64,000 nt of DNA, from the NCBI GenBank assembly GCA_040772545.1, contig JAXGXY010000001.1, forward strand, positions 930,001 through 994,000, in the 5' to 3' direction. This document shows positions 8,268-16,011 of this stretch, piece by piece. The stretch's first letter is position 1. Each line of letters begins with the position of its first letter. Made by a program: the position numbers and the translations under genes. The notes under the pieces are model-generated. The model did no database searches. It had not been told where the DNA came from and saw only the letters and a program-made list of their open reading frames with translations. Source of the DNA: UBA1431 sp002329665. GTDB taxonomy: Bacteria > Bacillota > Clostridia > Christensenellales > UBA1431.

Positions 8268-9467
8268 ATGCATATCCTGGTAATCAACTGTGGCAGTTCA
8301 TCCCTGAAATACCAGCTCATCAGCATGAAGCACGAGACGGTCCTGGCCAAGGGACTGGCCGAGCGCATCGGGATCAACGATTCCCTGCTGACACATTCCC
8401 CGAAGGGGAAGGATAAAGTCGTCGTCCGAAAAGACATGAAAGACCATATCGAAGCCGTACAGATCGTGCTCGACGCCCTGGTCGACAAGGAACACGGCGT
8501 GATCGAAGACATGAGTCAGATCAAGGCGGTCGGGCACCGCGTCGTCCACGGGGGCGAGGATTTCGCCGGTTCTGTCTGCATTAACGACGACGTGATAGAA
8601 GCGCTGAAGAACAACGCCACACTCGCGCCCCTGCACAACCCCGCGAACATAATGGGGATCATGGCGTGCAGACAGATCATGCCCGACGTGCCCATGGCCG
8701 GAACCTTCGACACGGCGTTCCACCAGACCATGCCCAGGGAGTCGTACCTGTACGCCCTGCCCTATTCGTATTATACGGACTACAAGGTCCGCCGGTACGG
8801 GTTCCACGGCACGTCGCACAAGTATGTTTCCCAGCGCGTGGCCGAACTGATGGAAAAGCCTTACGACGCCATCAAGACGGTGACGTGCCACCTGGGGAAC
8901 GGCTCGAGCATAACGGCGGTGGACCGCGGCAGGTCCGTGGACACCTCGATGGGAATGACGCCGCTGGAAGGCGTTCCGATGGGAACGCGCTCCGGCGACA
9001 TCGACCCTTCGATCATCGAATTCATGGAGCGGGAGGCCGGCATGACCGCGCAGGAGGTGCTCAACGACCTGAACAGGAAATCGGGCGTGCTGGGCATATC
9101 CGGCATCAGCAGCGATTTCAGGGACCTCGCCGACGCGGCCGAAACGGGCAACGAACGCGCGATGCTCGCGCTGGACATCTTCTGCTACCGCATCCGCAAG
9201 TACATAGGCGCATATGCCGCGGCGATGAACGGCGTGGACTGCATCGTGTTCACGGCGGGGATAGGCGAGAACGCGGCTTCGGTGCGCGCGGCCATCGTGT
9301 CGAAACTGTCGTGGCTGGGCATCGAGCTCGATGAGGAGAAGAACAACACGAGAGGCAGAGAAGCGCGTATATCCACCCCGGATTCAAAGGTCCAGGTATG
9401 GGTCGTGCCCACCAACGAGGAACTGATGATCGCAAGGGACACGCTGACCTGCATAACAAAGGATTGA
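8268..9467 (+). CDS. ackA: Acetate kinase
   Basis: A 399-aa ASKHA-fold kinase that makes acetate and ATP from acetyl phosphate and ADP. Signatures are INCGSSSLK at the N-terminus, HRVVHGG, GTFDTAFH (catalytic Asp), RRYGFHGTSH, HLGNGSS, and FTAGIGEN. ATG 8268 is chosen over GTG 8265 because GGGAGG lies at the usual distance. Second gene of pta-ackA. Its stop codon is embedded in the -35 hexamer of the yceD promoter. Confidence 0.98.
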   Translation: MHILVINCGSSSLKYQLISMKHETVLAKGLAERIGINDSLLTHSPKGKDKVVVRKDMKDHIEAVQIVLDALVDKEHGVIEDMSQIKAVGHRVVHGGEDFAGSVCINDDVIEALKNNATLAPLHNPANIMGIMACRQIMPDVPMAGTFDTAFHQTMPRESYLYALPYSYYTDYKVRRYGFHGTSHKYVSQRVAELMEKPYDAIKTVTCHLGNGSSITAVDRGRSVDTSMGMTPLEGVPMGTRSGDIDPSIIEFMEREAGMTAQEVLNDLNRKSGVLGISGISSDFRDLADAAETGNERAMLALDIFCYRIRKYIGAYAAAMNGVDCIVFTAGIGENAASVRAAIVSKLSWLGIELDEEKNNTRGREARISTPDSKVQVWVVPTNEELMIARDTLTCITKD

Positions 9468-9492
9468 CAAAACCCGGACGAAAAGATACAAT
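9464..9492 (+). promoter_or_regulatory. Sigma-A promoter of yceD-rpmF
   Basis: Perfect TTGACA (9464-9469), 17-base spacer, TACAAT (9487-9492). The TGA of ackA (9465-9467) lies inside the -35 hexamer. The yceD start is 30 bases downstream. Confidence 0.85.
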
Positions 9493-9521
9493 AGGCCCCG
9501 GTATCGATGGGGGGCCAGGCG

Positions 9522-10046
9522 ATGAGGATAGACGCGGGCGCTGCCCTGAAAACGCCCGGAACGGAGCATGAGTTCAGCTTCAGCCGGCCCTGGCGAACGA
9601 TAGACTTTGCGGGCGAGAGCATCGAAGCGGCAGGGCCCGTCACGGTGAAGGGGACGTATACCGCCCGGTCGGGAAACGTCTTCGTTCGCGGGAGCCTCGG
9701 CGCCGTGGTCCGTCTGGCGTGCGGCCGGTGCCTCAGGGCCTACGATCAGCGGATCAGCGTGACGTTCGACGAAGAATACTATCCCGGCCCCGAAAACGGC
9801 GACAGGGACGGGTACCCGTTCGAGGGGAGCCTGATCGACCTGAAAGAGATGGTCGAGAACAACATCGTGATGCACCTGCCCGCGAAGAGGCTCTGCAGGG
9901 AGGACTGCCCGGGGCTCTGCCCGGATTGCGGACAGGATTTTTCGCAGGGCCCATGCGGCTGCCGGCGGGACAAACAGGAAAACGACGGTTTTTGCAGCGG
10001 CCTTGAAAAGCTCAAAGCCCTGCTTGAAGACGATGAGGAGGTGTAG
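9522..10046 (+). CDS. YceD/DUF177 family protein (YlbN)
   Basis: A 174-aa protein with the DUF177 zinc-ribbon-like signature LACGRCLRAYDQRISVTFDE. A second cysteine cluster is CREDCPGLCPDCGQDF, followed by GPCGCRR, near the C-terminus. It sits directly before rpmF, as in most bacteria; the family is linked to large-subunit rRNA or ribosome metabolism (as YceD/DUF177 in plants). ATG 9522 is preferred over ATG 9507 because GGGGGG lies 7 bases upstream. Two bases separate its stop from the rpmF ATG, so the pair is an operon driven by the promoter at 9464. Confidence 0.88.
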   Translation: MRIDAGAALKTPGTEHEFSFSRPWRTIDFAGESIEAAGPVTVKGTYTARSGNVFVRGSLGAVVRLACGRCLRAYDQRISVTFDEEYYPGPENGDRDGYPFEGSLIDLKEMVENNIVMHLPAKRLCREDCPGLCPDCGQDFSQGPCGCRRDKQENDGFCSGLEKLKALLEDDEEV

Positions 10047-10048
10047 AC

Positions 10049-10246
10049 ATGGCAGTACCCAAAAGAAGGACGTCCAAGGCGAGGAAACGCTCCAGGCGCG
10101 CGCACTGGAAGCTCGAAGCCCCCGCCCTGAACGCCTGCCCGCAGTGCCACAGGCTTCGCCTTGCGCATCGCGTATGCAGGAGCTGCGGCTTCTACGACGG
10201 ACGCAAGGTCGCCGCCGTGAAGACGGACGCGGGAAAACGGGCGTAA
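10049..10246 (+). CDS. rpmF: 50S ribosomal protein L32
   Basis: A 65-aa basic protein starting MAVPKRRTSKARKRSRR. Four zinc-binding cysteines (C30, C33, C43, C46) in CPQC and CRSC show the zinc-containing form of L32. GAGGAGG precedes the ATG. Second gene of yceD-rpmF, followed at once by a terminator. plsX, often directly downstream, is here about 830 bases away beyond a repeat array. Confidence 0.98.
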   Translation: MAVPKRRTSKARKRSRRAHWKLEAPALNACPQCHRLRLAHRVCRSCGFYDGRKVAAVKTDAGKRA

Positions 10247-10262
10247 CGTGCGCAATATGAAA

Positions 10263-10287
10263 AGTCCTCATTACGAGGGCTTTTTTG
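10263..10287 (+). terminator. Terminator after rpmF
   Basis: Stem AAGTCCTC/GAGGGCTT (one G-U pair), loop ATTAC, then a run of six T. It lies 16 bases past the rpmF stop. Confidence 0.85.
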
Positions 10288-10370
10288 TTGGGAAGCGCCC
10301 TTCCCGACACCTTCTACAAAACCCCGGTATTTGCTTTGGTCATATACAGCTTATACGGCTCGTATGCGTC

Positions 10371-10400
10371 AAAAAAGCGCCTTCCAATTCGGAAGGCGCT
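10371..10400 (-). terminator. Orphan minus-strand terminator
   Basis: Perfect 10-bp stem AGCGCCTTCC/GGAAGGCGCT with a 5-base loop. On the minus strand it is followed by TTTTTT. No credible minus-strand gene lies within the preceding 700 bases, which are the repeat array. It may end an unannotated transcript or guard against read-through. Confidence 0.6.
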
Positions 10401-10630
10401 CTGGCGCTCGTGGCCGATTTATTGCAGCGCTACATTAACAGTGACGCCATCCCCTGCTTACCGCCTGTATACCAGGGGCGGGGGTCAAACCGACTAACAT
10501 CTCCCAGCGAAGCCCTACCCAAACTCCCTGCAAAGCCCTTCCCTAACATCTCCCCGCGTAGCTCCGCCCGAACAAAAACCCACAAGGCCCCACCCGAAAA
10601 AAATACTGGCAAAGCCCTGCCCAAGAAAAA
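10401..10630. repeat. Non-coding spacer with short iterated motifs before the repeat array
   Basis: No credible gene. From 10500 on, the motif GCRAAGCCCTDCCY recurs (near 10507, 10531 and 10610) between C-rich, purine-poor spacers. The same motif also precedes repeat unit B (near 10878) and the degenerate copy near 48960. It appears to be the upstream arm of the larger repeat family. Confidence 0.55.
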
Positions 10631-10748
10631 CCCCGCAAAGCCGCAGGCTTTGCGGGGAAGAGGAGGAGCAACGTAGCGGTGCGAGGAATCCCCGGAGCGC
10701 GAAGCGCAAGGGGGTTACGAGCGAAGCGTAGTTTGCTCCGACGAGGGA
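10631..10748. repeat. Intergenic repeat, unit A1
   Basis: Begins with a 12-bp hairpin CCCCGCAAAGCC-GCA-GGCTTTGCGGGG (10631-10657). A purine-rich GGGGAAGAGGAGG segment, then GGAGCGCGAAGCGCAAGGGG, then TTACGAGCGAAGCG and GTTTGCTCCG follow. Unit B at 10899 repeats the same order with about 85% identity by eye. All reading frames through it give low-complexity Gly/Arg/Ala-rich translations. Confidence 0.75.
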
Positions 10749-10828
10749 GCGTTACGAAGAAGCCCCGGAGCGCGCAGCGCAAAGGGGGTTACGAGCCAAG
10801 CGCAGTTTGCTCCGTAGCGTGCGAGCTT
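10749..10828. repeat. Intergenic repeat, unit A2 (lacks the leading hairpin)
   Basis: A shortened direct copy of the second half of A1: CCCCGGAGCGCGCAGCGCAA, GGGGGTTACGAGCCAAGCG, GTTTGCTCCG. It follows A1 directly, giving a local tandem duplication. Confidence 0.65.
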
Positions 10829-10898
10829 TTCGCGCTTTTGCACATCCCTCTTGCGAAGCATCACCCCAGCAACCCCCGCGAAGCCCTTCCTGAAAAAT

Positions 10899-11016
10899 CC
10901 CCGCAAAGCCGCAGGCTTTGCGGGGAAGAGGAGGCGCAACGGAGCGGGGCGAGGAAGACCCGAAACGCGCAGCGTGGAGGGGGTTACGAGCGAAGCGCAG
11001 TTTGCGCCGACGAGGT
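10899..11016. repeat. Intergenic repeat, unit B
   Basis: Same 27-base leading hairpin as A1, identical, at 10899-10925. GGGGAAGAGGAGGCGCAACG, CGCGCAGCG, GGGGGTTACGAGCGAAGCG and GTTTGCGCCGACGAGG follow. It stops exactly at the -35 hexamer of the plsX promoter. Confidence 0.75.
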
Positions 11017-11044
11017 TGCATAGTTTGCCAGCGTAGAATATAAT
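11016..11044 (+). promoter_or_regulatory. Sigma-A promoter of plsX-acpP-rnc
   Basis: TTGCAT (11016-11021), 17-base spacer, perfect TATAAT (11039-11044). It adjoins the end of repeat unit B. No FapR-type inverted repeat is evident in the short leader. Confidence 0.75.
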
Positions 11045-11081
11045 CGAGATATATCAGCGTAAGGGAGCGTAAACATACGGA

Positions 11082-12101
11082 ATGAAGATAGCAGTCGATG
11101 CACACGGGGGAGACCACGCGCCCGGGGAGGTCCTGAAGGGGTGCGCGGCGGCGCTTGAAAGGCACCCGGACCTGGAGCTCGTCGTGGCGGGGGACGCCGA
11201 GGCAGTGGAGGACGGAATGGCGCTGGCGGGCGCCGATGCGGCAAGGGTGAGGGTGATCCATACGACGCAGGTGGTCTCGATGGCCGAGCCGCCCGTGGCG
11301 GCCATCAAGACCAAGAAGGACTCCTCCCTCGTGCGGGCGCTCAGGGCCGTCGCCGACGGCGAGGCGGACGCCTTCGTTTCGGCTGGGAACACGGGCGCCG
11401 TGCTGGCCGGGGCGACCATGATCGTGCGGCGGATAGAAGGGGTGAAGCGGCCCGCGCTCGCGCCTCTGATCCCGACCAAAAAAGGCACGCCGGTGATGCT
11501 CATCGACTGCGGCGCCAACGTGGAGTGCAGGCCGGAGCACCTCGCGCAGTTCGGGCTGATCGGGTCGATCTACATGGCCCGCGTGCTGGGCGTAAAAAGC
11601 CCACGCGTCGGGCTCATCAGCAACGGCGCGGAACCGGAAAAAGGGAGCGAGCTCACCAAAGCCGCCTACGGCCTGCTAAACGAGATGCCGCTCAACTTTT
11701 TGGGGAACATCGAGGCGCGGGAGATCAACTCGGGCGACGTGGACGTCGCGGTGTGCGACGGCTTCGTCGGCAACGTGGTCCTCAAGCTGACCGAGGGCCT
11801 CGCCATGGCGCTGTTCGCGATGATGAAGGGCGAGTTCACGCGCGACCTGCGCTCAAAGGCCGGTGCGCTGCTGCTAAAACCCGCTTTCAGGCGGATCAGG
11901 GCGATGATGGACTACACCGAATACGGCGGCGCGCTGTTCCTGGGCGTAAACGGCGGGGTCGTGAAAGCGCACGGGTCGTCGAACGCAAAGGCGTTCGCGG
12001 GGGCCATCGGCCAGGCGCGCGAGATGATACAAACCGATGTGGTGGGCGTGATAAAAAGCGGGTTTTCGGAGCTTGGCCAAAAGGAAACGAAAGGGACTTG
12101 A
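11082..12101 (+). CDS. plsX: Phosphate acyltransferase PlsX
   Basis: A 339-aa enzyme that makes acyl phosphate from acyl-ACP and phosphate, the first step of phosphatidate synthesis through PlsX-PlsY. Signatures are MKIAVDAHGGDHAPGE, SAGNTGAVLAGA, RPALAPLIPTKKG, LIDCGANVECRP, and CDGFVGNVVLK. First gene of plsX-acpP-rnc, whose products share acyl-ACP metabolism. A weak AAGGGAG lies before the ATG. No fapR gene lies upstream, in contrast to Bacilli. Confidence 0.97.
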   Translation: MKIAVDAHGGDHAPGEVLKGCAAALERHPDLELVVAGDAEAVEDGMALAGADAARVRVIHTTQVVSMAEPPVAAIKTKKDSSLVRALRAVADGEADAFVSAGNTGAVLAGATMIVRRIEGVKRPALAPLIPTKKGTPVMLIDCGANVECRPEHLAQFGLIGSIYMARVLGVKSPRVGLISNGAEPEKGSELTKAAYGLLNEMPLNFLGNIEAREINSGDVDVAVCDGFVGNVVLKLTEGLAMALFAMMKGEFTRDLRSKAGALLLKPAFRRIRAMMDYTEYGGALFLGVNGGVVKAHGSSNAKAFAGAIGQAREMIQTDVVGVIKSGFSELGQKETKGT

Positions 12102-12125
12102 ACGAATTCGGAAAGGATATGAGGT

Positions 12126-12353
12126 ATGGAATTTGAAAGGATTCGCAGGCTTGTCGCCGCACAACTCAACGTCGACGAGGAATCTATTACGATGGAAACG
12201 GACCTCATAAAGGACCTGAAAGCGGATTCCCTGGACATCGTCGAGCTCATCATGGACGTGGAAAGCGAGTTCGGCATCGAGATTTCCGACGAGGACCTGC
12301 CCGGCGTCAACACCGTCGGGGAGATCGTGCAGTACCTCAAGGCGCATAAGTAG
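12126..12353 (+). CDS. acpP: Acyl carrier protein
   Basis: A 75-aa acidic helical protein. Ser35 in KADSLDIVEL is the phosphopantetheine attachment site. It carries acyl chains for fatty acid and phospholipid synthesis and is the direct substrate of PlsX encoded 24 bases upstream. Length and DSLD motif are typical of the primary-metabolism ACP rather than a polyketide carrier domain. Confidence 0.97.
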   Translation: MEFERIRRLVAAQLNVDEESITMETDLIKDLKADSLDIVELIMDVESEFGIEISDEDLPGVNTVGEIVQYLKAHK

Positions 12354-12400
12354 GCATCCTTATCGGCTGCGGGAGGAAAATAAGCGGTAAGGAGAGAAAC

Positions 12401-13108
12401 ATGGCCTTCCATTTATCATCAGAAGCGCAGCGTGAAGCGTTCGAGGCGAAAATCGGGTACAGGTTCAAAGACGCCGTGCTCCTTTCGACCGCGTTCACGC
12501 ACTGCTCTGCGGTCCAGAACGGCGGCGAAGGACCGGGGCACAACCAGCGGCTCGAGTTCCTCGGCGACGCGGTACTGGAGATGTGCATCAGCGAGCATCT
12601 CTATCTCGGATTCCCCGAGATGCCGGAAGGACGGCTCACGAAGCTGCGGGCAGGCATCGTCTCCGAGGGCGCGCTGGCGGCCGCCGCCGGGAAGCTGTCG
12701 CTCGGCGCGCACCTGGTGATCGGCAGGGGGGAAGAGCTTACGGGAGGCCGTGAAAAGCCCTCCATCCTGGCCGACGCTTTTGAGGCGCTGATCGGGGCGG
12801 TATACCTCGACGGCGGGCTCAATAGCGCCCGCCGTTTCGTGCTGCGCTTCCTCGGCGATCAGATCACCGAAGCGGTCGAAGCGGGGGGCATACGCGATTA
12901 CAAGACCGAACTCCAGGAGGCGGCGCACCGGGCGGGCCTCGGGGAGTGCAGCTACAGGACGGCCTGTGAGACGGGGCCCGACCACCGCAAGGAATTCGTC
13001 GTACAGGTGCTCATAGGCGGCGAAGTACGGGGCGAAGGCGGCGGGCAGAGCAAGAAGGCGGCGGAACAGCAGGCGGCGCGGGCCGCCCTCATGCGCCTGC
13101 ATCTCTGA
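12401..13108 (+). CDS. rnc: Ribonuclease III
   Basis: A 235-aa dsRNA endonuclease. The catalytic domain bears NQRLEFLGDAVLEMCI, and the second metal-site cluster is LADAFEALIGAVYLDGG. A C-terminal dsRNA-binding domain begins near DYKTELQEAAHRAG and ends AAEQQAARAALMRL. It processes rRNA precursors and structured mRNAs. Strong AAGGAGAG precedes the ATG. Position after acpP is the common Firmicutes arrangement. Confidence 0.98.
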   Translation: MAFHLSSEAQREAFEAKIGYRFKDAVLLSTAFTHCSAVQNGGEGPGHNQRLEFLGDAVLEMCISEHLYLGFPEMPEGRLTKLRAGIVSEGALAAAAGKLSLGAHLVIGRGEELTGGREKPSILADAFEALIGAVYLDGGLNSARRFVLRFLGDQITEAVEAGGIRDYKTELQEAAHRAGLGECSYRTACETGPDHRKEFVVQVLIGGEVRGEGGGQSKKAAEQQAARAALMRLHL

Positions 13109-13136
13109 CGCGCCGCGGGGAAGTAAGGGGGTTAGC

Positions 13137-13859
13137 ATGTCCGGTCATTCGAAGTGGGCCAACATCAAACATAAAAAAGAGAAGACGGACGCGCAGCGGG
13201 GCAAGATCTTCACCAAGATCGGCCGCGAGATCGCCATCGCGGTGAAGGAAGGCGGGAGCGACCCGGACAACAACTCGAAGCTGCGCGACGTCATCGCGAA
13301 GGCGAAGGCGAACAACATGCCGGGCGACACGATATTAAGGAGCATCAAGAAGGCCGCGGGCGAGCTGGGGAACGTCAACTACGAAGAGGTGATATACGAG
13401 GGATACGCGCCGGGCGGCGTGGCGCTGATCGTGCGCGCGGTGACCGACAACCGCAACCGCACGGCGGGGGAGATGCGTTACATCTTCGACAAAGCGGGCG
13501 GTTCGCTGGCCGGGGCGGGCTGCGTGAGCTGGATGTTCGAACGCATGGGCGTTATCGTGATCGAGCGCACGCCGGAAACGGACGAGGACGAGATCATGAT
13601 GGAAGCGCTGGAGGCGGGCGCCACGGACGTCGTCGCGTCGGACGACTATTTCGAGGTGACGACCGAGCCCGCGGAGTTCTCCGGGGTCCGCGAGCGTTTC
13701 GAAGCGCTCGGCCTCGGCCTGGTCTCGGCCGGGATCACGCTCGTTCCGCAGACGACGGTGCCCGTGCCCGAAGAGGCCGCAGACGCCCTTAACGCCATAA
13801 TCGAACGGCTGGAGGACAACGACGACGTGCAGGAAGTCACTTCCAACGCACAGGCTTAG
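13137..13859 (+). CDS. YebC/TACO1 family protein
   Basis: A 240-aa protein with the invariant N-terminus MSGHSKWANIKHKKEKTDAQ and the GNVNYEEVIYEGYAPGG and EVTTEPAEF stretches. YebC proteins act as translation factors that relieve stalling on difficult (for example polyproline) stretches; some have been described as transcription regulators. Strong AAGGGGG site before the ATG. The next gene is bofC-like, matching the yrbC-bofC neighbourhood of Bacilli. Confidence 0.95.
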   Translation: MSGHSKWANIKHKKEKTDAQRGKIFTKIGREIAIAVKEGGSDPDNNSKLRDVIAKAKANNMPGDTILRSIKKAAGELGNVNYEEVIYEGYAPGGVALIVRAVTDNRNRTAGEMRYIFDKAGGSLAGAGCVSWMFERMGVIVIERTPETDEDEIMMEALEAGATDVVASDDYFEVTTEPAEFSGVRERFEALGLGLVSAGITLVPQTTVPVPEEAADALNAIIERLEDNDDVQEVTSNAQA

Positions 13860-13962
13860 GACCGGCCCGCCGGCCATCGAAAGCGCATGGTGGACAGTTA
13901 ATGTATATCCTTCGGCCAACGAGGGAACACTCCCTACAGGGTAACGCTTGGAGGGATGCCCC

Positions 13963-14586
13963 TTGTTCAACGGGCTGAAGAGCCTGAAAAAGGCAAAATA
14001 CCTGTACCTGGCCCTGGGGCTGGTCGCGGTCGTCGGGCTGGGCTTCGCGCTGGGCAGCATCCACACGAGAGAGAATAGCGCATCGCGGCCTACGCCGTAT
14101 GCCAAGGAGCAAGCCGCCCCCACCGACGAGAAGGCCGTCGGCCGGCACGCGGGCGAGTCGCTATCAGAAGCGCAGAACAAGCCTGTCATCACCGGGGATA
14201 CCCTCGTACACTACGAATACGTCTACGAGTTGTGCAGCCATATATACCAGGAAGACAAGGCTGCGGGCAAGGAAATGGTCGGGCTGGACGCCGAGGGGCT
14301 CGCCAGGCTGTTTCCCGACGCGATTTCGACATCGATCGACAGCGACGGGGCGCACGTAAAGCTATCCATCGACCAGGTCTGCCCGCAGCACGTTATGCTC
14401 AGGCTCGAAGGCGGCAAATGCGTGATCTACCGCAACGTGCTCGGGACGGACACGATGCAGGCGCAGCAGGAATTCACGATCGACACGCGCAAGTGGGACG
14501 GCGAATGGACGCAGTCGCTAGAGGACGGCATCATTTTCGACAGCGTGGAGGAACTCGAATCCTTCGTGGAGGACATGGAAAGCTGA
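13963..14586 (+). CDS. BofC-like membrane-anchored protein
   Basis: A 207-aa protein. TTG 13963 is chosen because GGAGGG lies 8 bases upstream. One N-terminal membrane segment (about 10-30, YLYLALGLVAVVGLGFALG) is followed by a low-complexity linker and a soluble domain (about 75-207). The end, LEGGKCVIYRNVLG to LEDGIIFDSVEELESFVED, resembles the BofC C-terminal domain (G-x-hydrophobic-x-Y, GI-x-x-x-S-x-EEL, final E-D). In Bacillus, BofC restrains the SpoIVB protease that signals sigma-K activation. The yebC neighbour supports this, but similarity is judged by eye. It could be another membrane-anchored Clostridia-specific protein. Confidence 0.65.
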   Translation: MFNGLKSLKKAKYLYLALGLVAVVGLGFALGSIHTRENSASRPTPYAKEQAAPTDEKAVGRHAGESLSEAQNKPVITGDTLVHYEYVYELCSHIYQEDKAAGKEMVGLDAEGLARLFPDAISTSIDSDGAHVKLSIDQVCPQHVMLRLEGGKCVIYRNVLGTDTMQAQQEFTIDTRKWDGEWTQSLEDGIIFDSVEELESFVEDMES

Positions 14587-14591
14587 GCCGG

Positions 14592-14621
14592 TTGACGGTC
14601 GCCGCAGAAAAAGGATATAAT
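14592..14621 (+). promoter_or_regulatory. Sigma-A promoter of proA
   Basis: TTGACG (14592-14597), 18-base spacer, TATAAT (14616-14621), starting 6 bases after the previous stop. The proA ATG is 37 bases downstream. Confidence 0.75.
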
Positions 14622-14657
14622 CTCCCCAGCAAATCATTTGCCCGGGGAGGTTTTTTT

Positions 14658-15902
14658 ATGGAGCATGTACGAGCGAAGGCGCTCTCGGCCAGGGCGGCGG
14701 CCCCTCTGGTCGCGGCGATGAACACGAACGAAAAAAACGGCGTGCTCGAGGCGATGGCCGACGCGCTGATGAGGGAAAAGGACGCGATCCTTGCAAAGAA
14801 CGCAAAGGACCTCGAACGCGCGAAGGCCAAGGGCACGTCCAAGGCGATGCTCGACCGCCTCGCGCTCAACGAGGGGCGCATCGCGGGCATGGCCGAGGGT
14901 CTCGTTGACCTGACGTCCCTTCCCGACCCGGTCGGGGAAGTCGTCTCGATGTGGGTGCGCCCCAACGGCCTGCGCATCGGGCAGCAGCGTGTTCCCATGG
15001 GCGTGGTCGGCATCATCTACGAGGCCAGGCCCAACGTGACGGCGGACGCCATCGGCCTTTGCATCAAGTCCGGCAACGCCGTGATACTAAGGGGCGGGTC
15101 CGAGGCGATCGATTCGAATATAGCGATCGTCCGGGTGATGGAGGAAGCAGCGAATAAGGCCGGCCTCCCCGCAGGGGCGATCCAGCTCATCGACGACACG
15201 TCGAGGGAGGCTGCGAAGGCGCTGATGAGGATGAACGGCGTCGTCGACGTGCTCATCCCCCGCGGCGGCGCGGGGCTGATACGGTCGGTCGTGGAGAACG
15301 CCACGGTGCCGGTGATCGAGACGGGCCTCGGGAACTGCCATGTGTACGTGGACGCGCTGGCCGACTTCGACATGGCCAGGGCCATCGTCATCAACGCGAA
15401 GACCCACAGGCCCGCCGTCTGCAACGCGTGCGAGACGGTGCTGGTCGCTAAAGACATCGCCGAAGGGTTTTTGCCCGGCTGCCTGGAGGCGCTGCGCGAC
15501 CTGGGGGTCGAGGTCCGGGGCTGCCCCGAGACGAAGCGGCTGGCGCCCTGGGTCACCCCCGCGACCGACGAGGACTACGCCACGGAGTACCTCGACTACA
15601 TACTGGCCGTAAAGGTCGTTAACGGGCTGGACGAGGCGATCGCCCACATAAACCGGTACGGGACCGGGCACTCCGAGGCGATCGTGACCAACGGTTACGC
15701 CCAGGCGCAGGCGTTTTTGCAGCGCGTCGACGCGGCGGCCGTGTACGTGAACGCGTCCACGCGTTTCACCGATGGCGGCGAATTCGGGTTCGGCGCGGAA
15801 CTCGGCATCAGCACGCAGAAGCTCCACGCCCGCGGGCCGATGGGCCTGAAGGAACTCACCACCATCAAATACATCATATACGGCAACGGGCAGATACGCT
15901 GA
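14658..15902 (+). CDS. proA: Glutamate-5-semialdehyde dehydrogenase
   Basis: A 414-aa NADPH-dependent reductase of gamma-glutamyl phosphate in proline synthesis. The start follows GGGGAGG and a T-run; longer in-frame extensions lie across the promoter and the bofC-like gene and are rejected. Landmarks are EARPNVTADAIGLCIKSGNA, ILRGGSEA, IPRGGAGLIR, HRPAVCNACET with catalytic Cys255, and FGAELGISTQKLHARGP. proB is not adjacent, so the pathway is split. Own promoter at 14592. Confidence 0.97.
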   Translation: MEHVRAKALSARAAAPLVAAMNTNEKNGVLEAMADALMREKDAILAKNAKDLERAKAKGTSKAMLDRLALNEGRIAGMAEGLVDLTSLPDPVGEVVSMWVRPNGLRIGQQRVPMGVVGIIYEARPNVTADAIGLCIKSGNAVILRGGSEAIDSNIAIVRVMEEAANKAGLPAGAIQLIDDTSREAAKALMRMNGVVDVLIPRGGAGLIRSVVENATVPVIETGLGNCHVYVDALADFDMARAIVINAKTHRPAVCNACETVLVAKDIAEGFLPGCLEALRDLGVEVRGCPETKRLAPWVTPATDEDYATEYLDYILAVKVVNGLDEAIAHINRYGTGHSEAIVTNGYAQAQAFLQRVDAAAVYVNASTRFTDGGEFGFGAELGISTQKLHARGPMGLKELTTIKYIIYGNGQIR

Positions 15903-16011
15903 GAGCGCCCCGGACCGGCCGGAGCGACGGCGCGTTTGTTTCGTGTTGCCCGAAAACGGAAAAGAAGCCAGGCCGAGACATCTTATGCGATTACAGAAAG
16001 GCGGAAGAAAC

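Noticed and set aside
10430..11023. Several short frames on both strands in the repeat array
   Set aside because: Their translations are low-complexity products of the repeated DNA, differ in frame from unit to unit, and lack ribosome sites. The one ending at 10430 just before the minus-strand terminator was considered but has no convincing start.
14232..14657. N-terminal extension of proA
   Set aside because: It overlaps the bofC-like gene in another frame and crosses the proA promoter and ribosome site.
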